A DNA stretch of 64,000 nucleotides, from positions 558,001-622,000 of the forward strand of contig NZ_JAVDDX010000002.1 of the NCBI RefSeq assembly GCF_030848575.1, read 5' to 3'. This DNA comes from Haloarcula sp. H-GB4. GTDB taxonomy: Archaea > Halobacteriota > Halobacteria > Halobacteriales > Haloarculaceae. Position numbers and translations under genes: made by a program. Below are positions 1-8,433 of the stretch, in pieces; position 1 is the first letter of the stretch, and every line of letters begins with the position of its first letter. The notes below the pieces were generated by a model that saw nothing but the letters and a program-made list of their open reading frames with translations, was not told the DNA's origin and did no database searches.

Positions 1-174
1 GCCGTTGGTGAACGCGGCGATGTTTATCTCGCCAAGTTCCGAGACGCGGTCGACGTCTTCCTCATCGACCAGTACCCAGTCGACGCCGGCCTCGATACCG
101 GCGGTGATCCGGCGTTTCCGTGTCTCCCAATCGCCGACCTCGCTGTCGGCTTTGAGCCAGACGCTTCGAGTCAT
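1..174 (-). CDS. 3-dehydroquinate synthase II, N-terminal part (runs off the window)
   Basis: Only the first 58 codons are present, reading leftward from an ATG at 172-174 and open to the window edge. The start reads MTRSVWLKADSEVGDWETRK, followed by an ITAGIEAGVDWVLVDEEDV stretch. This is the characteristic N-terminus of the archaeal two-step 3-dehydroquinate synthase (DHQS II), which turns the 6-carbon ketose precursor into 3-dehydroquinate by NAD-dependent oxidative deamination and cyclisation. The enzyme that makes its substrate lies 1.5 kb away at 1626-2429, which supports the call. Transcription diverges from the MinD-type gene at 412. The catalytic part lies outside the window. Confidence 0.85.
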   Translation of the reverse strand, partial: MTRSVWLKADSEVGDWETRKRRITAGIEAGVDWVLVDEEDVDRVSELGEINIAAFTNG

Positions 175-380
175 ACGCCCACGTCCGCAACGGTGGGGCT
201 TGAACGTGGCGGAACCCGGGTCGGCCTGTCAAGTGACAGACGGGGAAGGGATATGCGCACGGCAGGCGATATTTGTTGGATGTCCTGATATTGGAATCTT
301 GAGGGTGCAAGATTTGTTATTTATTCCAAATAATCGTAATTAATTGTTGGCCAATGGACTTATCAATGAGCATTACTAAT

Positions 381-399
381 AAAGTATCTACATAATACA
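381..399 (+). promoter_or_regulatory. AT-rich promoter of the MinD-type gene
   Basis: The 237 bp between the two divergent starts (175-411) turns AT-rich near the plus-strand gene. The TATA-like run AAAGTATCTACATAATAC sits about 13-31 nt before the ATG at 412, so a leaderless or very short leader transcript is likely. No other gene is visible in this gap. Confidence 0.4.
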
Positions 400-411
400 A
401 TCCAGCTACAG

Positions 412-1629
412 ATGGTTACTAACCATGTCTACACAATTGCCGGGGCGAAAGGGGGGATCGGAAAGACGACGTCCAGCATCAACCTCGGCACACTGCTGGC
501 GAAGGCCGGATACTCGACCGTCGTCGTGGAGATGGACCTTGCGATGGCGAACCTCGTCGACTTTCTCGATGTCGACATCGACACCGACGAGGATGCGACG
601 TTTCACGACGTGCTCGCCGGCGAGGCGGCAGTCACAGAGGCGATGTATGAGACTGACGCTGACCTGTCAATCGTGCCGAGCGGGACCACGCTCGAAGGGT
701 ACGCGGACACCGACCTCGACCGACTTCCCGGCATCGTCGAAACCCTCCGGTGGCACCACGACATCGTCCTGTTGGACACCCCGGCAGGACTGAGCAAGGA
801 GACGATTCGGCCGCTCAAGCTCGCCGACGACGTGTTGCTCGTTTCGACACCGCGAGTGGCGTCGATACGGAACGTTTCGAACACGAAAGAACTCGCAGCG
901 CGGGTCGAAGCGCCGGTTCGGGGCCTCATTCTCACGAAATCCGGGACGGGCGCGTCGCCGGGTGCCGATGAAATCTCGGAGTTCCTCGATGTCGAACTGC
1001 TCGGCCACGTGCCGGAAGACGACGCCGTCCCGCACTCTCAGGACAGTGGTACACCCGTCGTTCGGAACGCACCCAGCAGCAGCGCTGCGATAGCCTACGA
1101 GCGGATCTCGGAGCGGCTCGTCGATACGGAGAAGGCGTCAACCGCCTCCACGGCAGACGCGGCCAGTCTGGGAGAACTATCCGACTTGGACGACCCAGAG
1201 CCGACGACCCGGCCAGCGGAACAGCCACCACAGCGGCACATCCACGGGACAACGGACGGCGGCAAGACAGTCCACCCATCGGACGCAATCAGGGACAACA
1301 GCGACCTGACCGGTCCAGCACCAGCCAAGCAGGACAGGGCGGGCGAGCCGCCAGCGGAGGACATAGCTGAATCGACCGATCTCGGTAAGCCAGCCACTTC
1401 GGAGGCGGACGCCGAAGACGAAGCCGAAACCACGTCGATAATCGACGGGACTGATCTGGTGGAAAGCGAATCAGGACTGGTCGACGGGCCGGAGCAGGAT
1501 GCCGACGCGCCGGAACAGGAAGCCAGTGACTCGCCGTCGGACGCTCCCAGCGAGAGCGATGCGGATGCCAGCGACGGAGACGAAGCTAACGGTTTCGGCC
1601 AGAGAATGCGGTCACTGTTTGGCTTTTAG
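412..1629 (+). CDS. MinD/ParA-type ATPase with long acidic linker and C-terminal amphipathic helix
   Basis: The protein has 405 residues. The N-terminal half is a deviant Walker-A ATPase (GAKGGIGKTT at 11-20, signature Lys13 and Lys18) with a Walker B-like DIVLLDTPAG segment near 115. Residues from about 240 to 390 are low-complexity, Asp/Glu/Ser/Pro-rich and probably disordered. The last 12 residues (GFGQRMRSLFGF) resemble the membrane-targeting amphipathic helix that ends bacterial MinD. MinD ATPases cycle between cytosol and membrane and place other structures. The Haloferax paralogue MinD4 also carries a long acidic C-terminus and affects placement of archaella and chemoreceptors; that this gene is its orthologue is my inference. 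Its stop overlaps the convergent aldolase gene by 4 bp (TTAG). Confidence 0.85.
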   Translation: MVTNHVYTIAGAKGGIGKTTSSINLGTLLAKAGYSTVVVEMDLAMANLVDFLDVDIDTDEDATFHDVLAGEAAVTEAMYETDADLSIVPSGTTLEGYADTDLDRLPGIVETLRWHHDIVLLDTPAGLSKETIRPLKLADDVLLVSTPRVASIRNVSNTKELAARVEAPVRGLILTKSGTGASPGADEISEFLDVELLGHVPEDDAVPHSQDSGTPVVRNAPSSSAAIAYERISERLVDTEKASTASTADAASLGELSDLDDPEPTTRPAEQPPQRHIHGTTDGGKTVHPSDAIRDNSDLTGPAPAKQDRAGEPPAEDIAESTDLGKPATSEADAEDEAETTSIIDGTDLVESESGLVDGPEQDADAPEQEASDSPSDAPSESDADASDGDEANGFGQRMRSLFGF

Positions 1630-2429
1630 GCCTCGACGGCCAGTCCGGCCTCGCGGAGCGCTTCCTCGGTGGTGGCGTCGTCGTGGACAACGGCGGAGAC
1701 GGCACGGGCAATCTTCTCGGGTTCGTCGTGCTGGAAAATAGAGCGGCCCATCGAAACGCCGGAGGCCCCAGCGTCCATCGTTCCCCGAACCATCCGGACG
1801 GTGTCCTCGTCACTCCCCTTCGAGCCGCCAGCGATGACCACCGGCAGCGACGTAGACTCGACGACGTGCTGGAACGTCTCGGCGGAGCCGGTGTAGCCGG
1901 TCTTGACGATGTCCGCGCCCAGTTCCTCGGCCAGTCGGACGGCGTGGCCGACGGATTGATTGTAGTCCTCGTTCTCGGCGTCGATGTCGGGGCCGCGGGC
2001 GTAGGCCATCGCCAGCACCGGCAGGCCGTACTGGCTGGCTTCGGTCGTCAGTTCTGAGAGCTCTTCGATCTGTTCGGGTTCGTACTGACTGCCGACGTTG
2101 ATATGGAACGAGACGGCGTCGGCCCCGGCGCGGATGGCGTCTTCCACCGTCCCGGTGGTCCGCTTGTCCTGCTCGTCCGGGCCGATAGTAGTAGAGCCAT
2201 TGAGATGCGTGATATAGCCCGCGTCGTTCTTGTTCGGATGGACGCGTCCGGCGATGCCACGCTGGGTGAGGACGGCATCCGCGCCGCCGCTGGTAACCGC
2301 ATCAATCGTTGATTCGATGTCTTTGAGGCCCTTTACAGCCCCCATTGTGATGCCGTGGTCCATCGGGATGATGACGTATGTGTCGTCTGTCCCGATACGT
2401 TCGAGTCGTGCGCGTTTTCCTGCAGTCAT
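1626..2429 (-). CDS. 2-amino-3,7-dideoxy-D-threo-hept-6-ulosonate synthase (class I aldolase family)
   Basis: The protein has 267 residues, the usual length for the archaeal DhnA/FBA I-like family. IIPMDHGITMGAVKGL near the N-terminus is the phosphate/substrate loop, VKTGYTGS carries the Schiff-base lysine, and IAGGSKGSD plus ASGVSMGRSIFQ form the C-terminal phosphate-binding strands. In archaea lacking classical DAHP synthase this enzyme condenses L-aspartate semialdehyde with a dihydroxyacetone-type donor to start aromatic biosynthesis. The partial DHQ synthase II at 1-174 catalyses the next step and trpCBA lies just upstream, so this role is preferred over glycolytic aldolase. The gene follows trpA by 26 nt on the same strand, probably in the same transcript. 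Confidence 0.85.
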   Translation of the reverse strand: MTAGKRARLERIGTDDTYVIIPMDHGITMGAVKGLKDIESTIDAVTSGGADAVLTQRGIAGRVHPNKNDAGYITHLNGSTTIGPDEQDKRTTGTVEDAIRAGADAVSFHINVGSQYEPEQIEELSELTTEASQYGLPVLAMAYARGPDIDAENEDYNQSVGHAVRLAEELGADIVKTGYTGSAETFQHVVESTSLPVVIAGGSKGSDEDTVRMVRGTMDAGASGVSMGRSIFQHDEPEKIARAVSAVVHDDATTEEALREAGLAVEA

Positions 2430-2455
2430 GTTATGAGACAGTGTGGCAAGTACGA

Positions 2456-3286
2456 TTATGTGCGTTCCGGTTGCGGTCGTTCTGCCGCTCCCCGGAGCGC
2501 GCCCTCTTTGAGTTCGCGAGCCTTCGCTTCGAGCCGGTCAGCCACGGTGTCGGTCGAATCGCCGTTCTCGTGGCCCTCTGCGACGATATCGACCAGTGCG
2601 GAGCCGACGATGACGCCGTCAGCGCCAGCGGACACAATTCGCTCGGCGTGCTCGCCGGTCTTGATGCCGAACCCGACGGCCTTTGGCACGTCCCAGTCTG
2701 AGAGGCGGGCCAGCGAGTCCTCGGTAGCGTCATCTACGTCCTCGCGCGCGCCGGTGACGCCCAGACGGGCCTGCACGTACACGTAGCCAGACACCTGTTC
2801 GAGCATCCGTTCGAGCCGGTCGCCCTTCGTCGTCGGCGCGACAATGAACACCAGATCGAGGCCGAACTCGTCGCAGGCCGTCCGGAGCGGGCCGGCCTCC
2901 TCTCCGGGCAGATCCGGGACGACGAGGCCTTCGATGCCGACCGCGGCGGCCTTCTCGACGAACGGTCGCGGACCTTCGCCCTCGCCATACTGATAGATGA
3001 GATTGTAGTAGGTCATACACACCAGCGGCACGTCCACGTCGAGGTCCTCGACGAACTCGAAGAAGCGGTCGGGTGTCATCCCGGCTTCCAGCGAGCGGAC
3101 GATAGCGTTCTGGATGGTCTTCCCTTCCGCGATGGGCTCCGAAAAGGGCAGGCCGAGCTCGATGACATCTGCGCCGCCGCGGACCAACGCCTCGACGTAT
3201 TCTAGCGACGCCTCGTAGTTTGGGTCGCCAGCTGCGAGATAGGGGACGAAAGCAGGCTCGTCAGCGAAAGCGCGTTCGAGCCCCAT
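2456..3286 (-). CDS. trpA: Tryptophan synthase alpha subunit
   Basis: The protein has 276 residues and a full TIM-barrel pattern. It cleaves indole-3-glycerol phosphate to indole and glyceraldehyde 3-phosphate and channels indole to TrpB. Visible motifs are [20 protein letters not shown] (41-60) with catalytic Glu43 (E. coli Glu49), [10 protein letters not shown], and the C-terminal phosphate loop [10 protein letters not shown] then [11 protein letters not shown]. The bacterial PFSDPxADG motif is PFSEPIAEG here, so the residue matching E. coli Asp60 is Glu54. The start codon overlaps the trpB stop by one base (TGATG), which implies translational coupling. Confidence 0.95.
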   Translation of the reverse strand: MGLERAFADEPAFVPYLAAGDPNYEASLEYVEALVRGGADVIELGLPFSEPIAEGKTIQNAIVRSLEAGMTPDRFFEFVEDLDVDVPLVCMTYYNLIYQYGEGEGPRPFVEKAAAVGIEGLVVPDLPGEEAGPLRTACDEFGLDLVFIVAPTTKGDRLERMLEQVSGYVYVQARLGVTGAREDVDDATEDSLARLSDWDVPKAVGFGIKTGEHAERIVSAGADGVIVGSALVDIVAEGHENGDSTDTVADRLEAKARELKEGALRGAAERPQPERT

Positions 3287-4548
3287 CAGAGGCCACCCCC
3301 GCCGACCCGCTCAAAGATAGACATATCAGGCGCGATATCGAGGTCGCGTTTGCTGGTTTCCTCGATAGCTATTTCGAGGTCCTTGTCACCGCGGCCGGAG
3401 ACGTTGATGATAACAGAGTCACCGACTTCGTCGTGGTGCTCTTCGAGGTAACCGAAGGCATGGGCTGTCTCCAATGCCGGGATGATACCCTCGTCCTGAG
3501 AGAGGCGGTGGAACGCCTCCAGCGCGATGTCGTCGTCGACGTTGACCGGCGTGACGCGGTTCTCGTCGACGAGATGGGCGAGTTCCGGGCCGACACCGGC
3601 GTAGTCCAGCCCCGACGAAACGGAGTGGGATTCCATGATCTGGCCATCCGAATCCTGCAGGAGCTTCGTGCGCGCTCCGTGGAGCACGCCCTCGTCACCA
3701 GTCGAAAGGGTCGCGGAGTTCGGTGCGACGCCTTCCTCCTCGTCGACCTGCAGCGAGGAGCCGCCGGCCTCGACAGCGTAGAGGTCGACATCAGTGTCCT
3801 CGACAAAGTGCGCGAACATCCCCATCGTGTTCGAGCCGCCGCCAGCACAGGCCATCACGGAATCGGGCAGGCCGCCCATTTTCTCGATAGCCTGCTCGCG
3901 GGCCTCCTCTGAAATGACCGCCTGGAAGTCCCGGACCATTTTCGGGAACGGGTGCGGACCGACGATACTCCCGATGACGTAGTGGGTGTTCTCGACGGTG
4001 GTCGCCCACTCGCGCATCGTCTCAGAAATCGCTTCCTTGAGCGTGCCCCGGCCAACGGTGACGGGGACGACCTCCGAGCCGTTTATTTTCATCCGGAAGA
4101 CGTTGGGGCGCTGTCGCGCGATATCGGTCTCGCCCATGTAGATCTCACAGGGAATATCCAGATGGGCCGCCGCCATCGCTGTCGCGGTGCCGTGCTGGCC
4201 TGCACCGGTCTCGGCAATAATCCGCTCTTTGCCCATGTACTTCGCCAGCAAGACCTGCCCGAGCGCGTTGTTGAGCTTGTGTGCGCCGCCGTGAAGCAGG
4301 TCCTCGCGCTTGAGGTACACGTCGGTGTCGTACCGGGCCGAGAGCTGGTCCGCGTACTGGAGCGGCGTTGGTCGGCCGCCAAAGTCGTCGAGCCGCTCCC
4401 GGAACTCGTCCATGAAGCCATCCTCGTTTTCCAGCACGTACCGCTGGTAGGCGTCGGTCAGCTCTTCGATAGCTGGCATCAGCGCCTCTGGCACGTACTG
4501 TCCACCGTACTCGCCGAACTTGGGGTCGTGTGCGTCGTCAGTACTCAT
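3286..4548 (-). CDS. trpB: Tryptophan synthase beta subunit
   Basis: The protein has 420 residues. It condenses indole with serine using PLP. The PLP lysine is Lys91 in [17 protein letters not shown], the phosphate-binding loop is [12 protein letters not shown], and the C-terminal GRGDKD segment is the usual ending. The N-terminal [14 protein letters not shown] is typical of the TrpB1 class that pairs with TrpA rather than the stand-alone TrpB2. Its ATG overlaps the trpC stop by 4 bp (ATGA), and its stop overlaps the trpA start, so the three genes form a tightly coupled trpCBA operon. Confidence 0.96.
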   Translation of the reverse strand: MSTDDAHDPKFGEYGGQYVPEALMPAIEELTDAYQRYVLENEDGFMDEFRERLDDFGGRPTPLQYADQLSARYDTDVYLKREDLLHGGAHKLNNALGQVLLAKYMGKERIIAETGAGQHGTATAMAAAHLDIPCEIYMGETDIARQRPNVFRMKINGSEVVPVTVGRGTLKEAISETMREWATTVENTHYVIGSIVGPHPFPKMVRDFQAVISEEAREQAIEKMGGLPDSVMACAGGGSNTMGMFAHFVEDTDVDLYAVEAGGSSLQVDEEEGVAPNSATLSTGDEGVLHGARTKLLQDSDGQIMESHSVSSGLDYAGVGPELAHLVDENRVTPVNVDDDIALEAFHRLSQDEGIIPALETAHAFGYLEEHHDEVGDSVIINVSGRGDKDLEIAIEETSKRDLDIAPDMSIFERVGGGGL

Positions 4549-5360
4549 GTGTCTGTAGTTGTTGTCTCAGCTGCATCAGTGTTCGCGCGTGTCAGTCGCC
4601 GCGTGTTCGCTTCTACGTCCGTCGCCGCGTCGTGGTCCATGATCGCCGAGCCGATCAGCAGGGCGTCCGCACCGGCGTCGCGCATCCGCGTGACGTCGTC
4701 CGCTGTCTGTATACCACTTTCAGCAATGAGTGTGACGCCCTCGGAGACATCTGGTGCGACAGTTTCGAACGTTCCGAGGTCGACCGCTAGCTCGCCGAGG
4801 TCGCGGTTGTTGACGCCAATGATGTCCGCGCCGGCGTTGAGCGCTTTCTCGACCTCTGCCGCGGTGTGAGCCTCCACGAGGACCTGAAAGCCGCGCTCAC
4901 GCGCGGCCGTGAGGAGGTCCGCGAGGTCGTCAGTTCCGTCCGTTTCGAGAAAGCGGACGATGAGCAGGATCACGTCTGCTTCAACGACATCCAGCTGGTT
5001 CTCATGGAGGATGAAGTCCTTCCGCAGGATGGGCACGTCGACAGCCTCGCGAACCCGTTCGAGCGTCGCCGCCGACCCGCCGAAGTGGTCCGGCTCCGTC
5101 AGCACCGAGAGCGCCGCCGCGCCGCCCTCGACCATCTGTTGTGCGAGGGCAACCGGATCGTCGGTCCGCTCGCCGTCCGCGGTTGGGCTGGTGGGCTTGA
5201 TTTCGGCGACGACCGGCGTCCGCCCGTCAGCCGCCGCCGCGTCGAAGGCGTCGGGCAGCGAACGGGGAGTTACCGATACCCGGTCTCCGCCGCCACCGCG
5301 CTCCCGCGCCGCGTCGAGAATCGACTGGACCGCTGGTGCTATCTCCTCACTGTCGTCCAT
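4545..5360 (-). CDS. trpC: Indole-3-glycerol phosphate synthase
   Basis: The protein has 271 residues, a single-domain TrpC not fused to TrpF. It closes the indole ring of CdRP, releasing CO2 and water. [10 protein letters not shown] carries the catalytic Glu and Lys pair, ILRKDFI the second active-site lysine, and [14 protein letters not shown] and [12 protein letters not shown] are the phosphate-binding loops. It is the first gene of trpCBA. A TATA-like element lies 24-33 nt upstream of its ATG, so the transcript is probably leaderless. There is no room for a translated leader peptide or attenuator, so control must act at the promoter. Confidence 0.95.
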   Translation of the reverse strand: MDDSEEIAPAVQSILDAARERGGGGDRVSVTPRSLPDAFDAAAADGRTPVVAEIKPTSPTADGERTDDPVALAQQMVEGGAAALSVLTEPDHFGGSAATLERVREAVDVPILRKDFILHENQLDVVEADVILLIVRFLETDGTDDLADLLTAARERGFQVLVEAHTAAEVEKALNAGADIIGVNNRDLGELAVDLGTFETVAPDVSEGVTLIAESGIQTADDVTRMRDAGADALLIGSAIMDHDAATDVEANTRRLTRANTDAAETTTTDT

Positions 5361-5383
5361 TACTGAACACTAACGTACAGAAG

Positions 5384-5393
5384 TGTACATAAG
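5384..5393 (-). promoter_or_regulatory. trpCBA promoter (TATA-like box)
   Basis: Read on the minus strand, CTTATGTACA lies 24-33 nt before the trpC ATG. A second GTAC on the start-codon side gives the imperfect repeat GTACACTTCTGTAC overlapping the expected transcription start, a possible operator half-site pair. No regulator is assigned. Confidence 0.5.
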
Positions 5394-5490
5394 AGTTGCC
5401 CTATTCTCCCAGAGGGAGCGAGACACGGCGGATACTGCTTGCTGTCAATCAGACCATAGTTCTATGAAGGCTCACGCAGGATGTTCACAC

Positions 5491-5988
5491 ATGTCGTTCC
5501 AGACGTCCATTCGGCCCGCCGAATCAGTGGATATCGCGGATATCCGCCGAGTCGCTAGGGCAACGTGGCATACCGTGTACGACGATATCCTCGGGACAGA
5601 GACAGTGAAAGAACACCTCAAGGAAGGGTATGCGCCGCCACTGTTGGAGCAGATGATTGAGCTCGAAGAGGTCGGTCTGTTCGTCTCGACAGCCGACGAC
5701 GACGTGGTGGCGTACATGAGCTGTGGGATGACGGACGCGACCGGCTTCGGTGATCTCGACCTGTACGTCCACCCGGACTACTGGGGGGAAGGTATCGGGA
5801 CGGAGCTGTTGCATCGCGGCGAGCAGCACTTGCACGAACTCTCCGTCCGAAAAATCCGTGATGAAGTGCTGGCCGAGAACGAGGTCGGGAACGCGTTCTA
5901 CCGGAGCCACTTCGAGAAAGTCAACGAGCGGACGACCGAGGTCGGCGGAGAGGAACACCCAGTCAACGTGTACGAGCGGCGACTGTGA
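5491..5988 (+). CDS. GNAT family N-acetyltransferase
   Basis: The protein has 165 residues from MSFQTSIRPAESVDIADIRR. That start is chosen because it opens directly on the GNAT first strand, while the frame upstream has no domain content. The acetyl-CoA loop is visible as LYVHPDYWGEGIGTELL (pattern Q/R-x-x-G-x-G/A), followed by a helix and the closing NAFYRSHFEKV strand. Family members acetylate small amines, antibiotics or protein N-termini; the substrate here cannot be read from sequence. It diverges from trpC and stands alone. Confidence 0.85.
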   Translation: MSFQTSIRPAESVDIADIRRVARATWHTVYDDILGTETVKEHLKEGYAPPLLEQMIELEEVGLFVSTADDDVVAYMSCGMTDATGFGDLDLYVHPDYWGEGIGTELLHRGEQHLHELSVRKIRDEVLAENEVGNAFYRSHFEKVNERTTEVGGEEHPVNVYERRL

Positions 5989-6060
5989 ATCGCCTCGGGA
6001 CCAAGCCCGGGGCATTCTCTTTGCATTCTGTAAACGGCGAAAAAATGCGACAGGCCCGCG

Positions 6061-6321
6061 TCAGCGGTACTCTTCCATCCCCGTCGACTGGGACGGACTG
6101 AATTGCGGCGGCGCGGGCTCGGCTTCGCTGACAATATCCTGTTTCGTGCTCGACCGGCGGAACTGTGACGGGGCGCGTTCCACGTTGCTCATTTCGCTCG
6201 GTGAGCCAGCGGCGTCTGCTCTGAGTTCGGTCGGCGGTTCGACCTGCTGGGACTCACTGGCTTCGGCGCCTTCAACGGAGACGCCCTCGCCCTGGTCTGA
6301 GATAGTGATCGTAATTTCCAT
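6061..6321 (-). CDS. Small acidic protein encoded directly after a trypsin-like protease
   Basis: The protein has 86 residues and no recognised family. The first 18 residues (MEITITISDQGEGVSVEG) look like a beta hairpin. The rest is rich in Ser, Pro, Glu and Gln and probably disordered. A short motif occurs twice, APSQFRRSS near 50 and APPQFSPSQS near 70, and the protein ends GMEEYR. It has no signal peptide or membrane segment. It starts only 6 nt after the stop of the protease at 6328-7617, so the two are almost certainly co-transcribed. It could be the protease's substrate, inhibitor or adaptor; this is inference from position only. Confidence 0.65.
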   Translation of the reverse strand: MEITITISDQGEGVSVEGAEASESQQVEPPTELRADAAGSPSEMSNVERAPSQFRRSSTKQDIVSEAEPAPPQFSPSQSTGMEEYR

Positions 6322-6327
6322 CGTGAA

Positions 6328-7617
6328 TCACCGCGTCACGCTGTATTTGACGTCGCAGTCGACCGACCGGCTGGACCACTGGTTCTCCACCTGAACCTGG
6401 TAGTAGACCCCGCTGGACGTTCTGTACGTCGATTGGACGCTGGTACTGACCCAGTCACCGTCGTTGACCGGCTGACCGACGAAGTCGACGCTGTAGCGGT
6501 CTGCCCACGGCCCGCTCCAGCGGTTGATGCTCTGGCTGGGGTTGAGCGACACCCGGAAAGCGGTCCCCGTGATGCGCATGTCGTCGGCGTCGACGAGGTC
6601 CTGAGAGGTCACTGGCGTGAGCTGGCCGTGCTCTTCTTGGACGTTTGCCATCGGAATGCCCAGCGTGATACTACTGCTCCCGGCGAACAGGAGACTCGTG
6701 CCGTGGAGCCCGTCTTCGCGCTCCATGCCGATGAGGCTCCCGCTGTCGCCACCCTTGGACATCGCATTGAACACGTCACAGTCGACCATCTTGGCGACGC
6801 CGTGGCTGTACCGGACGTTGAAGTTGGCGTGACGGGCGGTGCATTTCGCCTGGGTAACGCCCGTCGTTCGGCCGCTTTTGGTGTGAATCGCTCCGATTTC
6901 AGCGTCGGTAAAGCCTCGCAGGTCTTCGTGGAGTTCCCAGATGTCCGTCTGCAAGTGGTCGGGCGTGACCTCAACGATTGCACTGTCCGTCCGGTTTTTC
7001 GGGAACGGGGAACTGGTGTCGACGTCGATGACGTTGAACCCCAGCAGCGATCCGATTTCGTCGTCCGGAGCGGTGCCGCCGTCGTACGGGCCGGGTTGGA
7101 GCACCATGTCGCCGCGGTTTGCGCGGCCGCTGTCTGCAGCGACGTGGGAGTTCGTGAGGAAGACAAGCTTCTCGTCCTGTGTTCGGAGCGGTTGTGTGCC
7201 CAGCGTCCCGGCGGTGATGTCCGGGTGGCCGACGGAGACGCCCGCTGGGGCCGGTCGCCAGCGTCGCGTCCGTGACAGCGAGGCCGGAATCTCTTGGATT
7301 TCGGCCCTGTCGCGCCCTTCGAGTTCCATCGGTGCTTCCGGCGCGGTGAGTTCGAGTTCAAGCGCTCTGATTTCGCCCGACTCCTGAACGTCTGTTTTGT
7401 ACGTTTCGCCGTCGATTTCGACTTCCTTCGGAATGACCTCGTTATCGTCGAGATCAGCCTCGGAAACCTTCCGTTCGACAAACACGATGACCGACTCCGT
7501 CTCCTCGTCCGCCTCGCCTGCCCGCTGTTTCGGACCAATGCCTGTCCCCGTGACGTTCGGGAACGTCTCGAGTTCGTCCTGTGTTTCTGTCGGTACTTCG
7601 GTTAGTTCGAGTTCCAT
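6328..7617 (-). CDS. Cytoplasmic trypsin-like serine protease (Nal1-like)
   Basis: The protein has 429 residues and no signal peptide. An N-terminal alpha/beta region of about 100 residues begins with GTGIGPK (24-30) and contains ESVIVFVERK. The chymotrypsin-fold domain follows, with all three catalytic residues visible: His158 in TNSHVAA, Asp211 in RTDSAIVEV and Ser292 in SKGGDSGSLIG. Residues from about 350 to 429 form a beta-rich C-terminal domain with many Trp, Tyr and Ser. The N-terminal motif and layout recall the Nal1-like group of trypsin-like proteases. The gene has a leader of perhaps 100 nt or more that contains a long inverted repeat. Its partner gene follows after 6 nt. Confidence 0.8.
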   Translation of the reverse strand: MELELTEVPTETQDELETFPNVTGTGIGPKQRAGEADEETESVIVFVERKVSEADLDDNEVIPKEVEIDGETYKTDVQESGEIRALELELTAPEAPMELEGRDRAEIQEIPASLSRTRRWRPAPAGVSVGHPDITAGTLGTQPLRTQDEKLVFLTNSHVAADSGRANRGDMVLQPGPYDGGTAPDDEIGSLLGFNVIDVDTSSPFPKNRTDSAIVEVTPDHLQTDIWELHEDLRGFTDAEIGAIHTKSGRTTGVTQAKCTARHANFNVRYSHGVAKMVDCDVFNAMSKGGDSGSLIGMEREDGLHGTSLLFAGSSSITLGIPMANVQEEHGQLTPVTSQDLVDADDMRITGTAFRVSLNPSQSINRWSGPWADRYSVDFVGQPVNDGDWVSTSVQSTYRTSSGVYYQVQVENQWSSRSVDCDVKYSVTR

Positions 7618-7632
7618 CTGTGGTCTCCCCTG

Positions 7633-7741
7633 TACTCATCCCGAGTAACCAGCTGGCGGTCGGTACCGGGGGGTTCGGGATGCGCTCCAGTTGTGCGTAT
7701 GCTGACTTCATGGGTGATGGTAGCAGGCGTCGGGATGAGTA
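7633..7741 (-). repeat. 11-bp inverted repeat bracketing the leader of the protease gene
   Basis: TACTCATCCCG at 7633-7643 is the exact reverse complement of CGGGATGAGTA at 7731-7741. The 87 bp between them hold no convincing gene. AT-rich TATA-like sequence lies just beyond the right arm (7745-7775), so both arms probably fall in the protease mRNA leader, with the left arm beginning 16 nt before the start codon. It could fold as a long hairpin, or be the remains of a small mobile element. Confidence 0.35.
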
Positions 7742-8252
7742 GATTAGTATTTAATCTAATATGTATTAAAATTGTGTGATTATTGTACTCAGCTCTCGAA
7801 TTGGTCGCGGTCGGGAAGGCAAACTCTCCATAATTTATCAATCCTCGGTTAGTACGATTGGATTAATCTATATTTTATCTTACTTTTCCAGGCCCAAGCT
7901 GGACCGATAGAGTTCCGACAGCACGAGAATCCCGTATCAGCCATGCCCCGCTAGAGTGAATATTATCACTGCTGGAACCTGACGTAACCGCGTATCGAGT
8001 CACCTTTGTGTATTAGATTTACCATTATCACCGAAATACGCGGACTGCGGGCCAGTGTTCTTCATTCAAACTTCGAAACGTTGGACCATGCGTGCCCGCT
8101 CGGCCTCACCGATTCAACCGACCATTACCTATCATGCAAACTACCAGTGTCTGACGTACAGTATATAATACTTCTTATATTTTTACGCGGCTGAAATTGT
8201 ACGCTAACTAGAGAAGAAAATTGCTATTGTTGTACTGATACTTCTTCTTTTT

Positions 8253-8268
8253 TACCAATTTATTGGTA
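8253..8268. promoter_or_regulatory. Palindromic site TACCAATttATTGGTA
   Basis: Seven-base arms around a 2-bp centre, next to a TATA-like stretch. No start codon lies at leaderless distance on either strand, so its target is unclear. Confidence 0.25.
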
Positions 8269-8401
8269 CTTATATTGCCATACACTTGCGGCGGATAGTT
8301 GCCCTGATACGCTCTGGTCTGGACGGTGGCGGAGGTGCGTTCACGGTCGCTCGGGCGCCACGTGCAAGAGACTCACACCCGCTCGACAAACGTGTAACAG
8401 C

Positions 8402-8408
8402 GTTTAAG
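8402..8408 (+). promoter_or_regulatory. Promoter of the YchF-like GTPase gene
   Basis: GTTTAAG is centred about 28 nt before the ATG at 8434, the classic spacing for a leaderless haloarchaeal gene. Confidence 0.5.
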
Positions 8409-8433
8409 CCGCTGAAACCGCTTCGTCGGTGCA

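Larger units (their letters stand above)
7742..8433. other. AT-rich gene-free stretch between the protease and YchF genes
   Basis: About 690 bp with no credible coding sequence. Composition from 7740 to 8290 is clearly more AT-rich than the flanks. Short open frames here have haphazard amino-acid use and no family signature. The stretch holds probable promoter elements for the leftward protease gene (7745-7775), a 16-bp palindromic site (8253-8268) with a TATA-like ATATTG behind it, and the promoter of the GTPase gene (8402-8408). I see no tRNA or transposase remnant. Confidence 0.5.

Noticed and set aside
6061..7617. Calling the protease pair a defence system outright
   Set aside because: No nuclease, NTPase or reverse transcriptase partner lies nearby, so only a candidate two-gene module is supported.
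7633..7647. TACTCatcccGAGTA as a TrmB sugar-regulator site
   Set aside because: Half-sites resemble the TrmB motif but the spacing is shorter than the known 7-8 bases and the gene is not metabolic.
8006..8194. 62-codon rightward frame in the AT-rich island
   Set aside because: Haphazard composition and no promoter at a suitable distance; looks like chance openness in AT-rich DNA.
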